A stretch of 64,000 nt of DNA, from positions 186,001 through 250,000 of the forward strand of contig NZ_JALAMO010000001.1 of the NCBI RefSeq assembly GCF_026790065.1. Reading direction: 5' to 3'. The DNA comes from Bacillus sp. N13C7. GTDB taxonomy: Bacteria > Bacillota > Bacilli > Bacillales > Bacillaceae. The translations under genes were made by a program, and so were the position numbers. Below are positions 1 through 8,491 of this stretch, piece by piece. The notes beneath the pieces were generated by a model that saw only the letters and a program-made list of their open reading frames with translations, was not told the origin of the DNA and did no database searches. The first letter of the stretch is position 1. Every line of letters begins with the position of its first letter.

Positions 1-853
1 TTACGTAAAGAGTATCATCAATAATGGCAGAAGAATGAGCCATTCTGTATGGGGCTTTAGGGTTTGTTACTGCTGTAACCGATTGACTTTTAGGATCGTA
101 CACCTTAATTCGGTTTACACCTCCTGTCATCAGTATTTTTCCTTTATAAACAAGCGCAGAATAATATCCTGCTGTAAATCCTTTACCATTTTTTGTCCAG
201 CTATCTTTTTCTGGATCATAGACATAAACAATTTGGGGAATTAATTGCGTTCCGCCAAGGATATATAGTTTATTATCGATAACCGCTGTAGAAGCCGCAG
301 TTGCTTCATAATCTAACTTCTGTTTTTTCTCCCATTTCTTCGTTTCGAGATCGTAACTGTAAGTGGTTGCATATGAGTTATTTTCATAACCTACAACATA
401 AATTTTCTTTCCAATAGCTTCTGCATAAATCTTATAAGCTGGAACCTTTTTTTCAAAAGGAAGATCATCCAATTTCTCCCACGTATCTTTTTTTGGATCA
501 TATGCTTCTATTGTGTTGACAGCTCCATCGTTTGACATTCCACCCATGACATAAATTTTACCCTCAACTGTAACAGTCGCAGCTCCTCCCCTCTCTGTGG
601 GCATGTCGGCTTTTTTTGTCCATTCATTTGTTTTAGGATCGTAGACAAACGTTTGATTCCCATAAGTACCTTGTTTTTGCGTCCCGCCACCAATCACATA
701 TATCTTTCCATCTACTACACTGCTGCTTGCACCGACACGCGGCTCAGGCAAATCTGCTCTTTCTTTCCATTCAACCGTTTCCGCGCTAACTGTCTGGAGC
801 GATTGACATAGCGTAATAACGAATAAGAAAAAAACAATGAACCACTTTTTCAA
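1..853 (-). CDS. secreted kelch-repeat protein, 3' end outside window
   Basis: An open frame runs from position 853 to the window edge (284 codons, no stop), so the C-terminal end is missing. It begins with a TTG codon; AAAAGGAG lies about 9 bases upstream and no ATG is nearby. Residues 1-25 look like a signal peptide (MKKW, hydrophobic core, VSA-E cleavage site). The rest is built of kelch blades of about 45-50 residues with the usual signs: a hydrophobic stretch plus GG or G (IYVIGGG, IYVMGGM, LYILGGT, ILMTGGV), then YDP and a W (VYDPKTNEW, AYDPKKDTW, VYDPEKDSW). At least five blades are visible. Kelch blades form beta-propellers used for binding or, in some families, sugar oxidation; no specific function can be given. 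It is more AT-rich than its neighbours, and I do not recall it beside ysnF in B. subtilis 168, so it may be acquired. Confidence 0.85.
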   Translation of the reverse strand, partial: MKKWFIVFFLFVITLCQSLQTVSAETVEWKERADLPEPRVGASSSVVDGKIYVIGGGTQKQGTYGNQTFVYDPKTNEWTKKADMPTERGGAATVTVEGKIYVMGGMSNDGAVNTIEAYDPKKDTWEKLDDLPFEKKVPAYKIYAEAIGKKIYVVGYENNSYATTYSYDLETKKWEKKQKLDYEATAASTAVIDNKLYILGGTQLIPQIVYVYDPEKDSWTKNGKGFTAGYYSALVYKGKILMTGGVNRIKVYDPKSQSVTAVTNPKAPYRMAHSSAIIDDTLYV

Positions 854-1001
854 AAGAAAACACTCCTTTTATTAAATTGTTTTACTTAACAAATATCGGC
901 ATAACTATGAATTTTTTCATATCATTTCCGGAATATTCATTTTTCAGGAAATTCATAGAATAAAAGATTTGCTCTGAAAAAACACGAATGTTTTCAATTT
1001 T

Positions 1002-1026
1002 GTTTATTTTAAAAAGCAGCGGGAAT
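1002..1026 (+). promoter_or_regulatory. sigma-B type promoter of ysnF
   Basis: GTTTAT (1002-1007), 13-base spacer, GGGAAT (1021-1026). This is close to the sigma-B consensus GTTTAA-N12-14-GGGTAT and lies about 50 bases before the ysnF start. It fits YsnF being a general stress protein. Confidence 0.75.
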
Positions 1027-1077
1027 TACAAACGACATGAACGATAAAATGTAAAATTGATAAAGGAGGAGATTGAT

Positions 1078-1908
1078 ATGAAAAGCATAGTTGGTGTATA
1101 CGAAACTCCGCAGGAAACAATCGCAGCAATTGAAGGCTTATTAACAAAAGGGTATGATTCTGACGACATTTCTGTTGTGACAAGCCGGCGAGATACAGAT
1201 TATCTTGAATCACGAACAGGAACAGAAGTCAATCAAGCCATCGATGCACATGAGGGCGATTCTGAATCTTTTTTCGATAAACTGAAAGATTATTTCACAA
1301 TGGATGATACTGCTGCACACAGCAAAGCATTATCAGACTTGGATATTAAAACCGATGAAATAGACAAGTATCAAGAGGATTTGGATGACGGGAAACTTCT
1401 GGTAGCCGTCGATACAGATGCAGATGCAGATGTAAATGCTCCTATCGATAACGGCAATGCCCTTTCAGGCGCTTTTTCAAGCACAAATGAAATGGCGGAT
1501 TATACAACGAAAGAAGAAAAAACGATGCCGCTCCGGGAAGAACAGCTGAAGGTCGATAAGGAAGACGTTCAAACCGGTGAAGTAGAGATAGGAAAAGAAG
1601 TGAAAACAGAAAAAAGAGATATGGACATTCCTGTGAGACATGATGAAATTTATGTCGAACGCCGTCCAGTGGATGAAAATAAAGCCGATGCTTCTCCCGT
1701 CAACGATTCGGAAGAGATTAGAGTTCCAATCGTTGAGGAAAAGCTTGAAGTGACTAAAAAACCGGTTGTCACTGATGAAGTGGTTGTCGGCAAACGCACT
1801 GTTGAAGAAAATGAACATATTTCTGAAACGGTGAAGAAAGAAGAACCTCGCCTGAATAAAGAGGGAAAAGTTGACGGCTTGGATGATGATACGTTAAATA
1901 ACAAATAA
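1078..1908 (+). CDS. ysnF: general stress protein YsnF (YflT domain plus DUF2382)
   Basis: 276 residues. Start ATG 1078 follows AAAGGAGGAG; an upstream TTG at 1057 would sit before this ribosome binding site and is rejected. Residues about 3-110 resemble the YflT stress-protein domain (SIVGVYETPQETIAAIEGL at the start). Residues about 150-255 resemble DUF2382: MPLREEQLKVDKEDVQTGEV, then two further copies of a charged repeat (DIPVRHDEIYVERRPV; RVPIVEEKLEVTKKPV). The protein is very acidic and has no signal peptide, so it is probably cytoplasmic. A sigma-B type promoter precedes it and a strong terminator follows. The biochemical role of the family is not known. Confidence 0.9.
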   Translation: MKSIVGVYETPQETIAAIEGLLTKGYDSDDISVVTSRRDTDYLESRTGTEVNQAIDAHEGDSESFFDKLKDYFTMDDTAAHSKALSDLDIKTDEIDKYQEDLDDGKLLVAVDTDADADVNAPIDNGNALSGAFSSTNEMADYTTKEEKTMPLREEQLKVDKEDVQTGEVEIGKEVKTEKRDMDIPVRHDEIYVERRPVDENKADASPVNDSEEIRVPIVEEKLEVTKKPVVTDEVVVGKRTVEENEHISETVKKEEPRLNKEGKVDGLDDDTLNNK

Positions 1909-1927
1909 AAATTATAAACCGACAACA

Positions 1928-1963
1928 AAAAACCTCAAATCCTTAAGGATTTGAGGTTTTTCT
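1928..1963 (+). terminator. ysnF terminator
   Basis: Inverted repeat AAACCTCAAATCC / GGATTTGAGGTTT followed by a T-run, 20 bases after the ysnF stop. The A-run on the other side would let it also end transcription from the minus-strand tRNA gene. Confidence 0.85.
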
Positions 1964-1970
1964 TTTGGTA

Positions 1971-2044
<74 letters not shown>

Positions 2045-2046
2045 AT

Positions 2047-2078
2047 GTTTTGTTTTTTGTTTTTTGTTTTTTGTTTTT
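2047..2078. repeat. heptamer repeat GTTTTTT
   Basis: GTTTTTT repeated three times in tandem with partial copies on both sides, directly upstream of the tRNA 5' end (on the tRNA strand it reads AAAAAAC). It lies between the tRNA promoter and the mature tRNA, so it is transcribed as part of the precursor leader. Such a run is prone to slippage. Confidence 0.9.
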
Positions 2079-2104
2079 CGCTTTAACTATCAGCGACAAG
2101 ATTT

Positions 2105-2133
2105 ATTATATATGGGATGCAACAATAAGTCAA
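2105..2133 (-). promoter_or_regulatory. sigma-A promoter of tRNA-Arg
   Basis: On the minus strand: TTGACT (2128-2133), 17-base spacer, TATAAT (2105-2110). Near-perfect consensus, as expected for a stable RNA gene. Confidence 0.85.
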
Positions 2134-2154
2134 CGGTTTTTTTAGAATTTTTTT

Positions 2155-2182
2155 CATGAGGAAGAAAATTTTCTTCCTCATG
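2155..2182. terminator. 28-bp perfect palindrome after ysnB
   Basis: CATGAGGAAGAAAA followed by its exact reverse complement TTTTCTTCCTCATG, just after the ysnB stop at 2189. It would form a 14-bp hairpin with almost no loop. There is no T-run on the ysnB strand (it continues AAAAAAATTC), so it may stabilise the mRNA end rather than be a classical terminator. Confidence 0.6.
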
Positions 2183-2188
2183 ACATTT

Positions 2189-2698
2189 TCATAGTGTAAC
2201 CCGGTTTTGCAGATCCTCAATTTCATGGCCTGCTTGGTCGTAAAAACGCACTGCCGCAGCATCATTTTCTAATGTCAGTATAGCATAGCTTTCTGTCCTG
2301 CGCACCCTAGGAAGCCGGATGCTGCCTGGATTAATCATCAGTTTTCCGCGCAGCACTTCGCTTCCCGCGATGTGCGAATGGCCGAAACAGATAATATCCG
2401 CTCCTAGCTCCTCTGCACGATAGTATACGTTTAACAAGGTCTGTTTTATACCATGAAGGTGGCCGTGCGTGACCAGTATTTTTTTTGAACCGGCAGTCAG
2501 AAGAAGCTCGTCCTTAAAATCGCCGGCAAAATCACAATTGCCTTTGACAACCGCATAAGGCTCCAATGCCGGATGCCCGGTATCAAGCTCAGAGTCTCCG
2601 CAATGAATCATGAGATCAACTTCTGTTTCATGTCGTTTCGCGATGGTTTGGAGTTCTTCTTCAAGGCCATGGCTGTCACTGATAATCAGCACGTTCAT
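2189..2698 (-). CDS. ysnB: YfcE/MJ0936-type metallophosphoesterase YsnB
   Basis: 169 residues. Calcineurin-like phosphoesterase of the short YfcE/MJ0936 family. It has the metal-binding motifs D-x-H near residue 8 (ISDSHG), GD near residue 34 (HCGDSE), GNCD near 54, and the histidine motifs VTHGH and FGHSH near 77 and 105, all intact. It probably hydrolyses small phosphodiesters in the cytoplasm; the natural substrate is not established. It is last in the run rph-rdgB-ysnB, 14 bases after rdgB. Confidence 0.92.
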   Translation of the reverse strand: MNVLIISDSHGLEEELQTIAKRHETEVDLMIHCGDSELDTGHPALEPYAVVKGNCDFAGDFKDELLLTAGSKKILVTHGHLHGIKQTLLNVYYRAEELGADIICFGHSHIAGSEVLRGKLMINPGSIRLPRVRRTESYAILTLENDAAAVRFYDQAGHEIEDLQNRVTL

Positions 2699-2712
2699 TA
2701 CAAGGTTCCCCC

Positions 2713-3300
2713 TTATGCCTCCAAAAGCTTAGCCAGCTTTTTAAGCGCGTCAGCCCTATGGCTGATTTTATTTTTTTCATCACTTGTCAGTTCGGCCATC
2801 GTCTTATCTTTATCTTTCACAATGAAGATTGGGTCATAGCCAAAGCCGTATTCTCCTCTGGGCTCATCAGCGATATATCCTTCCACATGGCCTTCGACTG
2901 TTTTTGTTTCCTCTCCTGGGATACTCACAGCAAGTGCGCATCGGAAACGGGCCGTGCGCTGTTCTTTTTCGATCCCTTTCAGCTCGCTGAGCACTTTATC
3001 GATATTTGCCTGGTCGTCTTTCTGCTCCCCTGCATAACGGGCTGAATAAACCCCGGGTCTGCCGCCAAGATTATCGATGGATAGACCGGAGTCGTCCGCA
3101 ATCACCATTTTGTTCACTGCTTTGGCAACAGCTTCTGCTTTCAGTATGGCATTTTCTTCAAACGTATGGCCTGTTTCCTCAATTTCTTCTGTGAAGCCAA
3201 TTTCAGCTAAAGATTTGACATCATAGCCTTTTGGCTCAAGGATCTCTTTAAATTCCTTCACTTTTCCCAGATTATGTGTCGCAATAATTGCTTCTTTCAT
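2713..3300 (-). CDS. rdgB: dITP/XTP pyrophosphatase (RdgB/HAM1 family)
   Basis: 195 residues from ATG 3300; a TTG three codons earlier (3309) is possible but almost abuts the AAAGG ribosome binding site, so ATG is preferred. This is the ysnA gene of B. subtilis. The protein hydrolyses non-canonical purine triphosphates (dITP, XTP) to monophosphate plus pyrophosphate, keeping them out of DNA. Family motifs visible: [10 protein letters not shown] (nucleotide binding), [34 protein letters not shown] near residues 150-160, and a C-terminal SHRADAL. Its position between rph and ysnB suggests one transcript. Confidence 0.93.
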   Translation of the reverse strand: MKEAIIATHNLGKVKEFKEILEPKGYDVKSLAEIGFTEEIEETGHTFEENAILKAEAVAKAVNKMVIADDSGLSIDNLGGRPGVYSARYAGEQKDDQANIDKVLSELKGIEKEQRTARFRCALAVSIPGEETKTVEGHVEGYIADEPRGEYGFGYDPIFIVKDKDKTMAELTSDEKNKISHRADALKKLAKLLEA

Positions 3301-3321
3301 GATGATCAAGCCTTTCTGTCT

Positions 3322-4059
3322 TTATTTCAGTTCTGGCAGAGAATCACCCAGCACTTCTTTTTGCTTGTCAATCAGCTCCTGAATGCCTTGTTCCGCAAGA
3401 CCGAGAAGACCGTTTAGATCCTCCCTTGAAAAAGTCGCCTCTTCCCCGGTTCCCTGCAGCTCCACAAAGCGGCCGCTGCCTGTCATAATGACATTCATGT
3501 CAACTTCAGCGGAGGAATCTTCTTCATAATTTAAATCTAACAAAATTCCCTGCTCCTTATCAATTCCGACAGAGATCGCAGCAAGAAAATCAGTGATTGG
3601 GTTTGTCTTGACCGTCCCCGCTTTGATCAGCTTGCCAACCGCAATCGCCATGGCAAGAAATGCACCTGTGATGGAAGCTGTTCTTGTTCCGCCATCTGCC
3701 TGAATGACATCACAGTCAATCCAAATCGTCCGTTCACCGAGCTTTTCTAAATCTACAACTGCCCGAAGCGCGCGGCCGATCAGGCGTTGAATTTCCATTG
3801 TTCTGCCGGAAATTTTCCCCTTAGAAGATTCTCTGATTGTTCTTTGGTTTGTTGCCCGCGGCAACATGCTGTATTCAGCAGTAATCCAGCCTTTTCCCCC
3901 GCCCCGCAAAAACGGCGGCACGCGATCCTCAACAGACGCGTTGCAGATTACTTTTGTATTTCCCGCTGTTATTAGAACAGAACCTTCCGGATGGCTGATA
4001 AAATCCAAATCGAATGTGATTGGGCGCAGCTCATCATGTTGTCTTCCGTCATGTCTCAT
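3322..4059 (-). CDS. rph: ribonuclease PH
   Basis: 245 residues, usual family length. Phosphorolytic 3'-5' exonuclease that trims the 3' ends of tRNA precursors. The N-terminus [14 protein letters not shown], the phosphate-binding region [12 protein letters not shown] near residue 125, and the acidic cluster [19 protein letters not shown] near 180-195 are typical. It heads the run rph-rdgB-ysnB and is separated from gerM by a terminator at 4111-4147. Confidence 0.97.
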   Translation of the reverse strand: MRHDGRQHDELRPITFDLDFISHPEGSVLITAGNTKVICNASVEDRVPPFLRGGGKGWITAEYSMLPRATNQRTIRESSKGKISGRTMEIQRLIGRALRAVVDLEKLGERTIWIDCDVIQADGGTRTASITGAFLAMAIAVGKLIKAGTVKTNPITDFLAAISVGIDKEQGILLDLNYEEDSSAEVDMNVIMTGSGRFVELQGTGEEATFSREDLNGLLGLAEQGIQELIDKQKEVLGDSLPELK

Positions 4060-4110
4060 GTTTTACCTCCGATTGTATGTACATAAACCATTTTTGTCCC
4101 GGAATTGAAT

Positions 4111-4147
4111 AAAGAAAGAGGCAGCCGGAACGCTAACCTCTTTCTTT
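4111..4147 (-). terminator. gerM terminator
   Basis: Inverted repeat AAAGAAAGAGG / CCTCTTTCTTT with a short loop, after the gerM stop at 4170 and before rph. The stem ends in T-rich sequence on the minus strand. Confidence 0.75.
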
Positions 4148-4169
4148 CTAGTATATCAAAAATCCCAAT

Positions 4170-5270
4170 TTAAAAACTACCCGTATTCACTTGAGAAGGT
4201 CTGGAGACCGGTTCTGTGAGCTTTTCGCCTTTTTCATTTACAAGCTCTGATTTTCCGTTCACTTTAACAGAGACGCTTTTTACTTCCGGCTGTTCTGTTA
4301 ACGTTAGCACAATGCTGTTCAGTACTTCTGAAGAAATCATCTTCGTCTTTTCATCAGCGCTGCCGAATATAGATTGATTGAAATCTAACGTCACACGCCC
4401 ATCTTTGATTTTCGGCTTGCTGACCAGCTTTACGTCTTCACTAAAATCCGTTAACAGCCCGCTCACCTTGCTTGGGCCTTTGGCCAATTCATTGATGGCT
4501 GCTGTAATGTCGTCTTTTTCCGAATTGTCGATTCGTTTCGTCACCGGCACGTAGTATTCACTGTCTTCGTTTTCCGCCAAATAGTAGACTGTCAGCGGGT
4601 GGGTCGCAGTGAGATCATTTACACCGGCAGTTTCTAAATTAATGCCGTCTTTGCGGCTTAAATCATCTGAGATCGGCGTTCCTCCCACAGGCATCTCCTT
4701 CAGTTCATGCCCGTTGATTCTCAGCTTCACTTTATCTATCGAACTGAATTGCGTCAGCGTCCACGTCACAGATTGAACGATTTTCTGTTCGTCTTCTTTC
4801 TTATAATTTTTGAATTCATTAGAGAAATCAGCTATCGCAGTCCCATCTTTTTTGATGTCAACGTTAACGGTTGTGTCAGCCGGCAATACAGCTCTGAAGC
4901 CATTCGGGAGAATTTCTGACACAGGACCGCCCTGTACGAGGTATTCAAGCGCCTGCTTGGCCGTGCTCTCACTTTTCGGAAGAGGCAGCGTTTGCGCAAC
5001 GACATACCCGTTTTTATCAATGAGATAAAGCTCCCTCATGACAGTAGATGAGGCTTGATCCGCTTTTGCGGTATCACTTTTTTTACTTTCTGTTTTTTCG
5101 GCTGCTGTTGTATTTGAATTGGCACCCGCTTCATCGTTCACGAATGTAACGTCTTGAGGCGGATCAATTTCCTCGGCCGCCTTATCAGATTGAAACAAAC
5201 CGCATCCGGATAAAAGCAAGGCAGAGGTGAGACAAGTGGCACCAATGACTGCAGGTCCTTTTTTCAGCAT
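4170..5270 (-). CDS. gerM: spore germination/sporulation lipoprotein GerM
   Basis: 366 residues from ATG 5270, which has AGGAGGGAAAAGT directly upstream; the longer open frame to 5381 has no better site and runs into the racE terminator. Signal peptide with lipobox LLLSGC, lipid cysteine at residue 23. An acidic/Ser-Thr-rich linker follows, then two GerMN domains (about residues 90-190 and 225-340), each with a conserved TLTQ/TLTEQ pattern near its end. GerM is needed in B. subtilis for normal sporulation and germination and helps hold the SpoIIIA-SpoIIQ channel together in the intermembrane space. It lies downstream of racE behind a terminator. Confidence 0.95.
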   Translation of the reverse strand: MLKKGPAVIGATCLTSALLLSGCGLFQSDKAAEEIDPPQDVTFVNDEAGANSNTTAAEKTESKKSDTAKADQASSTVMRELYLIDKNGYVVAQTLPLPKSESTAKQALEYLVQGGPVSEILPNGFRAVLPADTTVNVDIKKDGTAIADFSNEFKNYKKEDEQKIVQSVTWTLTQFSSIDKVKLRINGHELKEMPVGGTPISDDLSRKDGINLETAGVNDLTATHPLTVYYLAENEDSEYYVPVTKRIDNSEKDDITAAINELAKGPSKVSGLLTDFSEDVKLVSKPKIKDGRVTLDFNQSIFGSADEKTKMISSEVLNSIVLTLTEQPEVKSVSVKVNGKSELVNEKGEKLTEPVSRPSQVNTGSF

Positions 5271-5351
5271 ACTTTTCCCTCCTAAGGATGTTTGTACTAT
5301 TATGTATACGAGCCTCTTTAGGAAATAGACCGAAGAATTCCGGCAAAACAG

Positions 5352-5380
5352 AAAAAACCCGCAACATACCGTTGCGGGCA
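5352..5380 (-). terminator. racE terminator
   Basis: GCCCGCAAC / GTTGCGGG stem followed by TTTTTT on the minus strand, four bases after the racE stop. Confidence 0.85.
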
Positions 5381-5383
5381 AAA

Positions 5384-6202
5384 CTATCTTCTAATCGGTT
5401 CTTGCAGTGAGATGCATTCCACATGGCCCACCTCATGGCCAAACCAATCGTCCGCGATTTTCGCAAACTGATCACGTTCTCCTGTTGTCAGGAACTGATG
5501 GTCCGGGGCAAACGGGGACTGATTCAGCAGCCCTTTATATGAGAGAATCGTACTGACTTCCCGGGCTGTTTCATCGCCGGACGAAATGATGTTTACGTGC
5601 TCTCCCATATATCGCTGAATGGCATCTTTTAAAATCGGATAATGGGTACAGCCTAAGATCAGCGAATCAATCGATGTGTCTTTTAACGGATGCAGCGATG
5701 CTTTGACAATCTCGTCTGCTGTTTTGTCGAGAAACTTCCCGCTTTCCACAAAAGGCACAAGCAGAGGACAGGCAAGGTTCTCAACCTTCAGGTCAGGATT
5801 TAATGCCAAAAGTGCCTCTTCGTACGCATTGCTCTTAATTGTATTCTCTGTGCCGATGACACCGATATGCTGATTCCCCGTCACTTTTATCGCTGCTCTC
5901 GCACCCGGCTGGATCACTCCGACCACCGGTATGCCAACGCTGCGCTGGATGTCTTCTAATGCGATCGCTGTTGCTGTGTTGCAGGCGATCACGAGCATTT
6001 TGATATGGTGGTTTTCGAGTAAATAATTCGTCAGCTCCCACGTATATTGAAGCACTTCTTCTTCAGGACGCGGACCGTATGGACACCGTTTTGTGTCCCC
6101 AACGTAGATAATATTTTCTTTTGGTAGCTGTCTCATGATTTCCTTTGCAACGGTTAAACCGCCAACCCCGGAATCAATGACTCCTATTGGTTGCTCCAAC
6201 AA
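5384..6202 (-). CDS. racE: glutamate racemase RacE
   Basis: 272 residues. Makes D-glutamate for peptidoglycan (and poly-glutamate in strains that make it). The two catalytic cysteines are present in ACNTATA (near residue 74) and GCTHYP (near residue 185). The N-terminal [17 protein letters not shown] and CPYG motifs are also as expected. It starts 7 bases after the end of the MarR-type gene, so the two are probably co-transcribed. Confidence 0.97.
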   Translation of the reverse strand: MLEQPIGVIDSGVGGLTVAKEIMRQLPKENIIYVGDTKRCPYGPRPEEEVLQYTWELTNYLLENHHIKMLVIACNTATAIALEDIQRSVGIPVVGVIQPGARAAIKVTGNQHIGVIGTENTIKSNAYEEALLALNPDLKVENLACPLLVPFVESGKFLDKTADEIVKASLHPLKDTSIDSLILGCTHYPILKDAIQRYMGEHVNIISSGDETAREVSTILSYKGLLNQSPFAPDHQFLTTGERDQFAKIADDWFGHEVGHVECISLQEPIRR

Positions 6203-6209
6203 AATCGCC

Positions 6210-6650
6210 TCATTTTCTCTTCATTTCATGCTGCAGTTTCATCAATGATTTTTCGAAGATGGCTATTTCTTCATCTGTAAACGTTTCGAACATATCACGC
6301 AGATATTCCTGTCTTTTTGTAATGACCTCTTGGATAATCCGTTCTCCTTCAGGCAGCAGATGTATCCGGACAACACGTCTGTCGGCCGGGTCCTTGACCC
6401 GCTCGACAAGCTCATTTTTTTGCATGCGGTCGATTAAGTCCGTTGTCGTGCTGCATGCCAAATACATTTTGCCAGATAGTTCGCCGATTGTCATATCTCC
6501 TAATTCATAAAGCCATTGCAGGCCGACAAATTGCGGCGGCGTAATCGCATATTGATTAAGGATTTCTCGTCCTTTTTGCTTAATGATCGCGGCAATGTGG
6601 CGGAGTGACTTTTCAATGTCCGCAACATGCTCCAAAGGTTTTGATGTCAT
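6210..6650 (-). CDS. ysmB: MarR-family transcriptional regulator YsmB
   Basis: 146 residues from ATG 6650 (GAGGG upstream); a GTG five codons earlier overlaps that ribosome binding site. MarR-type winged helix: helix-turn-helix around residues 55-80 ([24 protein letters not shown]) and wing residues [12 protein letters not shown] near 90-100. It contains no signal peptide and acts as a dimeric DNA-binding protein. Target genes are unknown; it sits directly upstream of racE. Confidence 0.9.
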   Translation of the reverse strand: MTSKPLEHVADIEKSLRHIAAIIKQKGREILNQYAITPPQFVGLQWLYELGDMTIGELSGKMYLACSTTTDLIDRMQKNELVERVKDPADRRVVRIHLLPEGERIIQEVITKRQEYLRDMFETFTDEEIAIFEKSLMKLQHEMKRK

Positions 6651-6847
6651 TTGTCCATCCCTCACTCAAGGATCTCTTACGCAGAAAAGCGTTCCGTGTC
6701 TATTTTCCTTCTTTTTTGAAGAAAATGCAAGACTCGCGGGAGAGAAAACAGAGGACTTTAGGCAAACAACATGACGTATAAAAATTCGGTTCACACTTGG
6801 CCATCTAAATTCTGCATGGCTCGAACTAACCGAACAAACAGCAATAA

Positions 6848-6880
6848 CCGGCTCCTTCCTGAAAAGAAGGAATACCGGCA
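6848..6880 (-). terminator. gerE terminator
   Basis: CCGGTATTCCTTC / GAAGGAGCCGG stem just after the gerE stop at 6885; the following bases are only moderately T-rich. The remaining 6651-6847 stretch must hold the ysmB-racE promoter, but I see no good consensus in it. Confidence 0.7.
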
Positions 6881-6884
6881 AGGA

Positions 6885-7109
6885 TTAAAGCTCTAGCTCA
6901 CCCATTCTAAGAAGCTCAACAACGGCTTGCGAACGCCCTTTCACACCCAATTTCTGCATGGCATTTGAAATATGGTTTCGAACGGTTTTCTCACTGATAA
7001 ATAGCTCGCTTGCAATCTCCTTTGTTGTCTTATCTTGAACGAGCAATTCGAACACTTCTCTTTCTCTTTTCGTTAGCAGCGGCTTCGATTGAAATTCTTT
7101 CTCCTTCAA
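6885..7109 (-). CDS. gerE: late mother-cell transcription factor GerE
   Basis: 74 residues, the entire protein being a LuxR/FixJ-type DNA-binding domain ([12 protein letters not shown] ... [29 protein letters not shown]). It regulates sigma-K dependent spore coat genes in the mother cell. The start is TTG at 7109, with GGAGGGTTACAATAC upstream. A sigma-K-like -10 element lies at 7176-7184 and a hairpin follows the stop, so it is a single-gene unit. Confidence 0.97.
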   Translation of the reverse strand: MKEKEFQSKPLLTKREREVFELLVQDKTTKEIASELFISEKTVRNHISNAMQKLGVKGRSQAVVELLRMGELEL

Positions 7110-7175
7110 GTATTGTAACCCTCCTTGCTAAGGTGAGAGCGAATCAGAAACGAATGGGTTTTGATATAGTCGAGA

Positions 7176-7184
7176 TATCATATG
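7176..7184 (-). promoter_or_regulatory. sigma-K type -10 element of gerE
   Basis: CATATGATA on the minus strand matches the sigma-K -10 consensus CATA-N3-TA; an AC dinucleotide lies about 16 bases upstream, as in sigma-K promoters. About 67 bases before the gerE start. gerE is known to be made by sigma-K RNA polymerase. Confidence 0.65.
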
Positions 7185-7224
7185 TAAGAAGGGCGCAGGA
7201 GGTGACGTTTACAAAAGAATTAGT

Positions 7225-7668
7225 TTATCGTGTATGGAGAAGCGTTTCTTTTTCTTCATCCGTCCAGCTGACAGCCTTGCCGTTTTCCTTGGAGATTTGG
7301 ACCATCACGACTGCTCCGGTGAAGCAGGGCTCGCCCTTGCTGTTTTCTCCGAGATAATGCAAGGTAAGTGATGAGCTGCCGACGGCACTTGTTTTCACAT
7401 AGATGCGAAGCTCTTCATAAGGCATGACTTGGCGCAGATAATCGCATTGCTGGCTCGCCACGACTGTCATGGTCTGTTTGTTTTGATTCATCATGTTCAG
7501 CCTTTTAAAATAAGAAATCCGTGCCTCCTCAAAATATATAAAAGGGGTTACATTATTCATATGGCCAAACATGTCCGTCTCGGAAAATCGCACGGATACT
7601 TCATTAAAAAAAGAAAAGGACGCTTTCCATTCTTGAAACGGCATATCAATATATGCGGGAAGCTTCAT
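7225..7668 (-). CDS. ysmA: acyl-CoA thioesterase-like hotdog protein YsmA
   Basis: 147 residues; AAGGAG upstream of ATG 7668. Hotdog fold of the 4-hydroxybenzoyl-CoA thioesterase/YbgC type: the catalytic Asp motif is seen as SETDMFGHMNNV (residues about 29-40), followed by YFEEARISYF. Probably hydrolyses an acyl-CoA thioester in the cytoplasm; the substrate is unknown. It lies between the sdh terminator and gerE. Confidence 0.85.
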   Translation of the reverse strand: MKLPAYIDMPFQEWKASFSFFNEVSVRFSETDMFGHMNNVTPFIYFEEARISYFKRLNMMNQNKQTMTVVASQQCDYLRQVMPYEELRIYVKTSAVGSSSLTLHYLGENSKGEPCFTGAVVMVQISKENGKAVSWTDEEKETLLHTR

Positions 7669-7690
7669 CTTTACTCATCTCCTTATTGTT

Positions 7691-7722
7691 AAAAAAACCT
7701 CTCCCATGCGGAAGAGGTTTTT
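7691..7722 (-). terminator. sdhCAB terminator
   Basis: AAAACCTCTTCC / GGGAGAGGTTTT hairpin followed by a T-run on the minus strand, immediately after the sdhB stop. Confidence 0.85.
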
Positions 7723-7727
7723 TCTTC

Positions 7728-8489
7728 TTAGACTCTGTCGCTTCCGAAGAAATTGCGGAACGCTTGTAAGTTTGTATCTCTGTTTAAGGCTGCAATTGAA
7801 GTGGTGAGCGGAATGCCTTTCGGACAGGATTGAACGCAGTTTTGCGAGTTGCCGCAATCTGCAAGGCCGCCTTCATCCATCAATGCTTCTAACCGGTCAG
7901 ATTTATTCATGGCGCCTGTCGGATGTGCGTTAAACAGGCGGACTTGAGACATCGGTGCCGGTCCCATGAACTTCGATTTGCTGTTCACATTCGGACAGGC
8001 TTCGAGGCATACGCCGCACGTCATACATTTTGACAATTCATATGCCCATTGACGGCGTTTTTCCGGCATTCTCGGTCCCGGTCCTAAATCGTACGTACCG
8101 TCAATCGGTATCCATGCTTTTACTTTTTTCAATGAATCAAACATTCTGCTGCGGTCGACCTGTAAATCACGCACGACTGGGAATGTTTTCATTGGTTTTA
8201 AGCGGATCGGCTGTTCAAGCTGGTCGATAAGTGCCGTACAAGACTGGCGGGGCTTTCCGTTTATGACCATTGAACATGCGCCGCATACTTCTTCAAGACA
8301 GTTCATATCCCATGTAACAGGGGTTGTCTTTTCACCTTTCGCGTTAACCGGGTTCCGGCGAATTTCCATCAGAGCGGAAATGACGTTCAGGTTCGGGCGG
8401 TATGGAATCTCAAATTCTTCATCGTAAGGCGTGCTGTCGGCTGTATCTTGACGTGTGATAATAAATCGTATGGTCTTTTTCTCACTCAT
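7728..8489 (-). CDS. sdhB: succinate dehydrogenase iron-sulfur subunit
   Basis: 253 residues. Carries the three iron-sulfur clusters that pass electrons from the flavoprotein to cytochrome b558. N-terminal ferredoxin-like part with a 2Fe-2S motif (CLEEVCGACSMVINGKP, plus C near residue 83). The C-terminal part has 4Fe-4S and 3Fe-4S ligands (CMTCGVCLEACPN and CVQSCPKGIPL). It follows sdhA with a two-base gap and ends the sdhCAB operon. Peripheral membrane protein on the cytoplasmic side. Confidence 0.98.
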   Translation of the reverse strand: MSEKKTIRFIITRQDTADSTPYDEEFEIPYRPNLNVISALMEIRRNPVNAKGEKTTPVTWDMNCLEEVCGACSMVINGKPRQSCTALIDQLEQPIRLKPMKTFPVVRDLQVDRSRMFDSLKKVKAWIPIDGTYDLGPGPRMPEKRRQWAYELSKCMTCGVCLEACPNVNSKSKFMGPAPMSQVRLFNAHPTGAMNKSDRLEALMDEGGLADCGNSQNCVQSCPKGIPLTTSIAALNRDTNLQAFRNFFGSDRV

Positions 8490-8491
8490 GA

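Noticed and set aside
1477-1818. 113-codon minus-strand frame opposite ysnF
   Set aside because: It lies entirely inside ysnF, is rich in Phe/His/Ser as expected for the antisense of an acidic gene, and has no ribosome binding site.
5271-5381. N-terminal extension of gerM
   Set aside because: It overlaps the racE terminator, while AGGAGG and a correct lipoprotein signal peptide support the start at 5270.
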